64,000 nt of DNA. Origin: Saccoglossus kowalevskii. Taxonomy: Eukaryota; Hemichordata; Enteropneusta; Harrimaniidae. A model generated the notes under the pieces. The model searched no databases. It had not been told where the DNA came from and saw only the letters and a list, made by a program, of their open reading frames with translations. Positions 56,527-64,000 of this stretch are shown here, one piece after another. The position numbers and the translations under genes were made by a program. Location: contig NW_003125956.1 of NCBI RefSeq assembly GCF_000003605.2, forward strand, positions 7,867 through 71,866, read 5' to 3'. How positions within the stretch are numbered: the stretch's first letter is position 1; each line of letters begins with the position of its first letter.

Positions 56527-57982
56527 TAGTTTCTATTAATAGGCAGACACTGACCAACACTAGGGTTTATTAATAGGCACACACTGACCAACACTAGGGT
56601 TTGTTAATAGGCACACACTGACCAACACTAGGGTCTATTAATAGGCAGACACTGACCAACACTAGGGTTTATTAATAGGCATACACTGACCAACACTAGG
56701 GTTTATTAATAGGCATACACTGACCTACACTAGAGTTTATTAATAGGCATACACTGACCAACACTAGGGTTTATTAATAGGCATACACTGACCAACACTA
56801 GGGTTTATTAATAGGCAGACACTGACCTATACTAGGGTTTATTAATAGGCATACACTGACCAACACTAGGGTTTATTAATAGGCAGACACTGATGTATAC
56901 TTGGGTTTATTAATAGGCATACACTGACCAACACTAGTTTTTATTAATAGGCATACACTGACCAACACTAGGGTTTATTAATAGGCACAAACTGACCAAC
57001 ACTAGGGTTTATTAATAGGCATACACTGACCAACACTAGCGTTTATTAATAGGCATACACTGACCAACACTAGCGTTTATTAATAAGCATAAACTGACCA
57101 AAACTAGTGTCTATTAATAGGCATACACTGACCAACACTAGGGTTTATTAATAGGCATACTCTGACCAACACTAGGGTTAATTAATAGGCATACACTGAC
57201 CAACACTAGGGTTTATTAATAGGCATACACTGACCAACACTAGTGTCTATCAATAGGCATACACTGACCAACACTAGTGTTCATTAATAGGCATACACTG
57301 ACCAACACTAGGGTTTATTAATAGGCATACACTGACCAACACTAGGGTTTATTAATAGGCATACACTGACCAACAATAGGGTTTATTAATAGGCACAAAC
57401 TGACCAACACTAGGGTTTATTAATAGGCATACACTGACCAACACTAGGGTTTTTTAATAGGCATACACAGACCAACACTAGGATTTATTAATAGGCAGAC
57501 ACTGACCAACACTAGTGTCTATTAATAGGGAGACACTGACCAACACTAGGGTTTATTAATAGGCATACACTGACCAACACTAGGGTTTATTAATAGGCAG
57601 ACACTGACCTATACTAGGGTTTATTAATAGACAGACACTGACCAACACTAGGGTTTATTAATAGGCATACATTGACCAACACTAGGGTTTATTAATAGGC
57701 ATACACTGATCAACACTAGGGTCTATTAATAGGCAGACACTGACCAACACTAGGGTTTATTAATAGGCATACACTGACTAACACTAGGGTTTATTAATAG
57801 GCATACACTGACCTACACTAGAGTTTATTAATAGGCATACACTGACCAACACTAGAGTTTATTAATAGGCATATACTGACCAACACAAGGGTTTATTAAT
57901 AGGCAGACACTGACCTATATTAGGGTTTACTAATAGGCATACACTGACCAACACTAGGGTTTATTAATAGGCAGACACTGAT

Positions 57983-58150
57983 GTATACTTGGGTTTATTA
58001 ATAGGCATACATTGACCAACACTAGTTTTTATTAATAGGCATACACTGACCAACACTAGGGTTTATTAATAGGCAGACACTGATCAACACGAGGGTTTAT
58101 TAATAGACATACACTGACCAACACTAGTTTTTATTAATAGGCATACACTG
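57983..58150. repeat. Truncated class H module
   Basis: Tracer, GCATACATTGACC, TAGTTTTTATT, an altered TGATCAACACGAGGG, TAGACATAC and TAGTTTTTATT are present. The module then stops near 58150, where the TACGCTG segment copied from 55.4 kb begins. This is a clean junction between two modules at a monomer boundary. Confidence 0.8.
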
Positions 58151-59190
58151 ACCTATACTAGGGTTTATTAATAGGCATACGCTGACCAACACTAGGCTTT
58201 ATTAATAGGCATACACTGACCAACACTAGGGTTTATTAATAGGCATACACTGACCAACACTAGGGTTTATTAATAGGCACACACTGACCATCACTAGGGT
58301 TTATTAATAGGCATACACTGACCAACACTAGGGTTTATTAATAGGCATACACTGACCAACACTAGTGTGTATTAATATGCATACACTGACCAACACTAGT
58401 GTTTATTAATAGGCATACACTGACCAACACTAGGGTTTATTAATAGGCATACACTGACCAACGCTAGGTTTTATTAATAGCCATACACTGACCAACACTA
58501 GGGTTTATTAATAGGCACACACTGACCAACACTAGGGTTTATTAATAGGCATACCCTGACCAACACTAGGGTTTATTAATAGGCATACACTGACCAACAC
58601 TAGGGTTTATTAATAGGCAGACACTGACCAACACTAGTGTCTATTAATAGGCAGACACTGACCAACACTAGGGTTTATTAATAGGCAGACACTGACCAAC
58701 ACTAGGGTTTATTAATAGGCATACACTGACAAACACTAGTGTCTTTTAATAGGCAGACACTGACCTATACTAGGGTTTATTAATAGGCACACACTGACCA
58801 ACACTAGGGTTTATTAATAGGCACACACTGACCAACACTAGGGTTTATTAATAGGCATACACTGACCAACAATAGGGTTTATTAATAGACATACACTGAC
58901 CAACACTAGTTTTTATTAATAGGCATACACTGACCAACACTAGTGTCTATCAATAGGCAGACACTGACCTATACTAGGGTTTATTAATAGGCACAAACTG
59001 ACCAACACTAGGGTTTATTAATAGGCACAAACTGACCAACACTAGGGTTTATTAATAGGCATACACTGACCAACACTAGGGTTTATTTATAGGCATACAC
59101 TGACAAACACTAGCGTTTATTAATAGGCATACACTGACCAACACTAGTGTCTATTAATAGGCAGACACTGACCAACACTAGGGTTTATTA

Positions 59191-61375
59191 ATAGGCACAA
59201 ACTGACCAACACTAGGGTTTATTAATAGGCATACACTGACCAACACTAGGGTTTATTAATAGGCATACACTGACCGAAACTAGGGTTAATTAATAGGCAT
59301 ACACTGACCAACACTAGGGTTTATTAATAGGCATACACTGACCAACACTAGTGTGTATTAATAGGCATACACTGACCAACACTAGTGTGTATTAATAGGC
59401 ATACACTGACCAACACTAGTGTTTATTAATAGGCATACACTGACCAACACTAGGGTTTATTAATAGGCATATACTGACCAACGCTAGGGTTTATTAATAG
59501 CCATACACTGACCAACACTAGGGTTTATTAATAGGCACACACTGACCAACACTAGGGTTTATTTATAGGCATACACTGACCAACACTAGGGTTTATTAAT
59601 AGGCATACACTGACCAACACTAGGGTTTATTAATAGGCAGACACTGACCAACACTAGTGTCTATTAATAGGCAGACACTGACCAACACTAGGGTTTATTA
59701 ATAGGCATACACTGACAAACACTAGGGTTTATTAATAGGCACACACTGACCTATACTATGGTTTATTAATAGACAGACACTGACCAACACTAGGGTTTAT
59801 TAATAGGCATACATTGACCAACACTAGAGTTTATTAATAGGCATACAGTGACCAACACTAGGGTGTATTAATTGGCAGACACTGACCAACACTAGGGTTT
59901 ATTAATAGGCATACACTGACCAACACTAGGGTGTATTAATAGGCATACACTGACCTACACTAGGGTTTATTAATAGGCATACTCTGACCAACACTAGGGT
60001 TTATTAATAGGCATACACTGACCAACACTAGGGTGTATTAATAGGCATACACTGACCTACACTAGGGTTTATTAATAGGCATACACTGACCAACACTAGG
60101 GTTTATTAATAGGCATACACTGACCAACACTAGGGTTTATTAATAGGCAGACACTGACCTATACTAGGGTTTATTAATAGGCATACGCTGACCAACACTA
60201 GGCTTTATTAATAGGCATACACTGACCAACACTAGGGTTTATTAATAGGCATACACTGACCAACACTAGGGTTTATTAATAGGCACACACTGACCATCAC
60301 TAGGGTTTATTAATAGGCATACACTGACCAACACTAGGGTTTATTAATAGGCATACACTGACCAACACTAGTGTGTATTAATATGCATACACTGACCAAC
60401 ACTAGTGTTTATTAATAGGCATACACTGACCAACACTAGGGTTTATTAATAGGCATACACTGACCAACGCTAGGGTTTATTAATAGCCATACACTGACCA
60501 ACACTAGGGTTTATTAATAGGCACACACTGACCAACACTAGGGTTTATTAATAGGCATACCCTGACCAACACTAGGGTTTATTAATAGGCATACACTGAC
60601 CAACACTAGGGTTTATTAATAGGCAGACACTGACCAACACTAGGGTTTATTAATAGGCAGACACTGACCAACACTAGGGTTTATTAATAGGCATACACTG
60701 ACAAACACTAGTGTCTTTTAATAGGCAGACACTGACCTATACTAGGGTTTATTAATAGGCACACACTGACCAACACTAGGGTTTATTAATAGGCACACAC
60801 TGACCAACACTAGGGTTTATTAATAGGCATACACTGACCAACAATAGGGTTTATTAATAGACATACACTGACCAACACTAGTTTTTATTAATAGGCATAC
60901 ACTGACCAACACTAGTGTCTATCAATAGGCAGACACTGACCTATACTAGGGTTTATTAATAGGCACAAACTGACCAACACTAGGGTTTATTAATAGGCAC
61001 AAACTGACCAACACTAGGGTTTATTAATAGGCATACACTGACCAACACTAGGGTTTATTTATAGGCATACACTGACAAACACTAGCGTTTATTAATAGGC
61101 ATACACTGACCAACACTAGTGTCTATTAATAGGCAGACACTGACCAACACTAGGGTTTATTAATAGACAGACACTGACCAATACTAGTGTTTATTAATAG
61201 GCATACACTGATCAACACTAGGGTTTATTAATAGACATAGACTGACCAACACTAGGGTTTATTAATATGCATACACTAGTTTCTATTAATAGGCAGACAC
61301 TGACCAACACTAGGGTTTATTAATAGGCACACACTGACCAACACTAGGGTTTATTAATAGGCACACACTGACCAA
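59191..61375. repeat. 2.1-kb segmental copy, partner of 54475-56625
   Basis: This is the second copy of the segment described at 54.5 kb. It lacks one TAGTGTCTATT monomer near 60640 and keeps the TTTATTTATAGG / GACAAACAC / TAGCGTTTATT units near 61050-61090 that the upstream copy lacks. Confidence 0.88.
61253..61276. repeat. 24-bp short monomer, copy 7
   Basis: It has the same collapse and neighbours. It explains the 10-bp shortfall in the tracer interval 57983-62733 (140 monomers minus 10). Confidence 0.95.
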
Positions 61376-62732
61376 CACTAGGGTTTATTAATAGGCATAC
61401 ACTGACCAACACTAGGGTTTATTAATAGGCAGACACTGACGTATACTAGGGTTTATTAATAGACAGACACTGACCAACACTAGGGTTTATTAATAGGCAT
61501 ACATTGACCAACACTAGGGTTTATTAATAGGCATACACTGATCAACACTAGGGTCTATTAATAGGCAGACACTGACCAACACTAGGGTTTATTAATAGGC
61601 ATACACTGACCAACACTAGGGTTTATTAATAGGCATACACTGACCAACACTAGGGTTTATTAATAGGCAGACACTGACCAACACTAGGGTTTATTAATAG
61701 GCAGACACTGACCAACACTAGGGTTAATTAATAGGCATACACTGACCAACACTAGGGTTTATTAATAGGCATACACTGACCAACACTAGTGTCTATCAAT
61801 AGGCATACACTGACCAACACTAGTGTTTATTAATAGGCATACACTGACCAACACTAGGGTTTATTAATAGGCATACACTGACCAACACTAGGGTTTATTA
61901 ATAGGCATACACTGACCAACAATAGGGTTTATTAATAGGCACAAACTGACCAACACTAGGGTTTATTAATATGCATACACTGACCAACACTAGGGTTTAT
62001 TAATAGGCATACATTGACCAACACTAGTTTTTATTAATAGGCATACACTGACCAACACTAGGGTTTATTAATAGGCAGACACTGACCAACACGAGGGTTT
62101 ATTAATAGACATACACTGACCAACACTAGTTTTTATTAATAGGCATACACTGACCAACACTAGTGTCTTTTAATAGGCAGACACTGACCTATACTAGGGT
62201 TTATTAATAGGCACAAACTGACCAACACTAGGGTTTATTAATAGGCATACACTGACCAACACTAGGGTTTATTAATAGGCATACACTGACCGAAACTAGG
62301 GTTAATTAATAGGCATACACTGACCAACACTAGGGTTTATTAATAGGCATACACTGACCAACACTAGTGTGTATTAATAGATATACACTGACCAACACTA
62401 GTGTGTATTAATAGGCATACACTGACCAACACTAGTGTTTATTAATAGGCATACACTGACCAACACTAGGGTTTATTAATAGGCATATACTGACCAACGC
62501 TAGGGTTTATTAATAGCCATACACTGACCAACACTAGGGTTTATTAATAGGCACACACTGACCAACACTAGGGTTTATTAATAGGCATACACTGACCAAC
62601 ACTAGGGTTTATTAATAGGCATACACTGACCAACACTAGGGTTTATTAATAGGCAGACACTGACCTATACTAGGGTTTATTAATAGGCATACACTGACCA
62701 ACACTAGGGTTTATTAATAGGCAGACACTGAT

Positions 62733-63821
62733 GTATACTTGGGTTTATTAATAGGCATACACTGACCAACACTAGTTCTTATTAATAGGCATACACTGAC
62801 AAATACTAGTGTCTATTAATAGGCAGACACTGACCTATACTAGGGTTTATTAATAGGCACAAACTGACCAACACTAGGGTTTATTAATAGGCATACACTG
62901 ACCAACACTAGCGTTTATTAATAGGCATACACTGACCAACACTAGCGTTTATTAATAGGCATAAACTGACCAACACTAGTGTCTATTAATAGGCATACAC
63001 TGACCAACACTAGGGTTTATTAATAGGCATACACTGACCAACACTAGGGTTAATTAATAGGCATACACTGACCAACACTAGGGTTTATTAATAGGCATAC
63101 ACTGACCAACACTAGTGTCTATCAATAGGCATACACTGACCAACACTAGTGTTTATTAATAGGCATACACTGACCAACACTAGGGTTTATTAATAGGCAT
63201 ACACTGACCAACACTAGGGTTTATTAATAGGCATACACTGACCAACAATAGGGTTTATTAATAGGCACAAACTGACCAACACTAGGGTTTATTAATAGGC
63301 ATACACTGACCAACACTAGGGTTTTTTAATAGGCATACACTGACCAACACTAGGGTTTATTAATAGGCAGACACTGACCAACACTAGTGTCGATTAATAG
63401 GGAGACACTGACCAACACAAGGGTTTATTAATAGGCATACACTGACCAACACTAGGGTTTATTAATAGGCAGACACTGACCTATACTAGGGTTTATTAAT
63501 AGACAGACACTGACCAACACTAGGGTTTATTAATAGGCATACATTGACCAACACTAGGGTTTATTAATAGGCATACACTGATCAACACTAGGGTCTATTA
63601 ATAGGCAGACACTGACCACAACTAGGGTTTATTAATAGGCATACACTGACCAACACTAGGGTTTATTAATAGGCATACACTGACCAACACTAGAGTTTAT
63701 TAATAGGCATACACTGACCAACACAAGGGTTTATTAATAGGCAGACACTGACCTATACTACGGTTTATCAATAGGCATACACTGACCAACACTAGGGTTT
63801 ATTAATAGGCAGACACTGATG
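62733..63821. repeat. Class I unit, 1,088 bp (32 monomers)
   Basis: The class I tracer is followed by TAGTTCTTATT, the GCG and GCATAAACTG units, TAGGGTTAATT, TAGTGTCTATC, CAACAATAGG, TAGGGTTTTTTAATAGG, TAGTGTCGATTAATAGGGAG and GACCACAAC. The same spacing of 32 monomers separates 14147-15235 and 56895-57983. The TAGTGTCGATT form is shared with the unit near 14800. Confidence 0.8.
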
Positions 63822-64000
63822 TATACTTGGGTTTATTAATAGGCATACATTGACCAACACTAGTTTTTATTAATAGGCATACACTGACCAACACTAGGGT
63901 TTATTAATAGGCAGACACTGACCAACACGAGGGTTTATTAATAGACATACACTGACCAACACTAGTTTTTATTAATAGGCATACACTGACCAACACTAGT
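63821..64000. repeat. Class H module, cut by the window end
   Basis: Tracer, GCATACATTGACC, TAGTTTTTATT, CACGAGGG, TAGACATAC and TAGTTTTTATT are present, then the window ends. The array clearly continues past 64000. Confidence 0.85.

Larger units (their letters stand above)
54475..56625. repeat. 2.1-kb segmental copy, partner of 59191-61375
   Basis: Offset to the partner is 4,716 bp from the GACCGAAAC unit (54560 and 59276) through TACGCTG (55471 and 60187). It becomes 4,682 after one monomer missing in the partner near 60640, and 4,750 after two monomers missing here near 56370. All shifts are whole monomers. The copy contains a TACGCTG-TACCCTG module and a 24-bp monomer. Confidence 0.88.
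1..64000. repeat. 34-bp satellite array, single head-to-tail block
   Basis: Every stretch read is a copy or variant of one 34-bp unit, all in the same orientation, about 1,880 copies. Each unit starts TAGGGTTT, holds the palindrome TATTAATA at monomer bases 8-15, then GGCATACACT and GACCAACAC; the reference copy is 36563-36596. Base composition of the consensus is 12 A, 9 T, 6 G, 7 C, with no CpG. Both window edges are still inside the array, so its real length is unknown. No unique DNA, gene, RNA gene, transposon or reversed monomer was seen. The family is not one I recognise. A role in heterochromatin or at a chromosome structure is only an inference from size and monotony. Confidence 0.98.

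Noticed and set aside
1-64000. CRISPR array
   Set aside because: The 34-bp period is in a plausible size range for a repeat, but units abut directly and there are no unique spacers or cas genes.
1-64000. Telomere array
   Set aside because: TAGGGTTTA occurs only once per 34 bp within a longer unit; there is no run of tandem TTAGGG or TTTAGGG.
1-64000. CENP-B box as evidence of a centromere
   Set aside because: I found no TTCG....A..CGGG-type motif in the consensus or in the variants read. Centromeric identity is therefore not supported by sequence.
1-64000. tRNA, rRNA or other RNA genes
   Set aside because: No cloverleaf, box A/B or rRNA-like sequence can be seen. The only secondary-structure potential is the short palindromes of the monomer.

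Overview
The whole 64 kb window is one head-to-tail satellite array of a 34-bp monomer, about 1,880 copies. I see no gene, RNA gene, transposon or unique flank inside it. The monomer reads on the + strand from TAGGGTTT through the palindrome TATTAATA, then GGCATACACT and GACCAACAC. A clean reference copy lies at 36563-36596. It is about 38% GC and its consensus has no CpG. In the entries below, monomer base 1 is the T of TAGGG. The array shows a eukaryotic tandem-repeat locus (centromeric, pericentromeric, subtelomeric or interstitial heterochromatin), but nothing in it names a clade. I do not recognise the monomer as a published satellite.

The monomers are not interchangeable. A limited set of variants (base 4 C/T/A, base 7 C/G, base 17 A/C, base 20 G/C, base 24 T, base 28 T, base 30/32 T, base 33 G and others) occurs in fixed orders that recur along the array, so there is a higher-order repeat (HOR) layer of about 0.3-5 kb. 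A good tracer is the GATGTATAC monomer, seen 30 times. It sits in three contexts: class H (13 copies, clustered at 13-15, 27-34 and 46-54 kb), class I (9 copies) and class J (8 copies). Spacings between tracers are whole multiples of 34 bp once the few visible indels are subtracted, so the array has kept register while gaining and losing whole monomers.

Layout: 1-960 is rich in base-4-C and base-20-G monomers and resembles 40.7-42.5 kb. From 1 to 38 kb is a mosaic of class I, J and H modules, with indel-rich patches at 19.65-19.80, 32.64-32.94, 34.10-34.26 and 35.45-35.53 kb and a freshly homogenised run of 12 identical monomers at 36.56-36.97 kb. From 38.8 to 45.4 kb is a pair of large segmental copies, one of which appears to have lost exactly 39 monomers. 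From 49.6 to 54.8 kb is the most regular HOR stretch (units of 986-1429 bp). From 54.5 to 61.4 kb there is a 2.1-kb duplication with further partial copies. The window ends inside another class H unit.

No protein-coding role is supported. Because 34 is 1 mod 3, each reverse-strand frame meets stops every third monomer. The one longer open frame (minus strand, 48920-49123) exists only because two 33-bp monomers hold the frame. The interest lies in the array's history: unequal exchange in register, a 24-bp monomer apparently born once and copied seven times, and internal duplications with traceable breakpoints.
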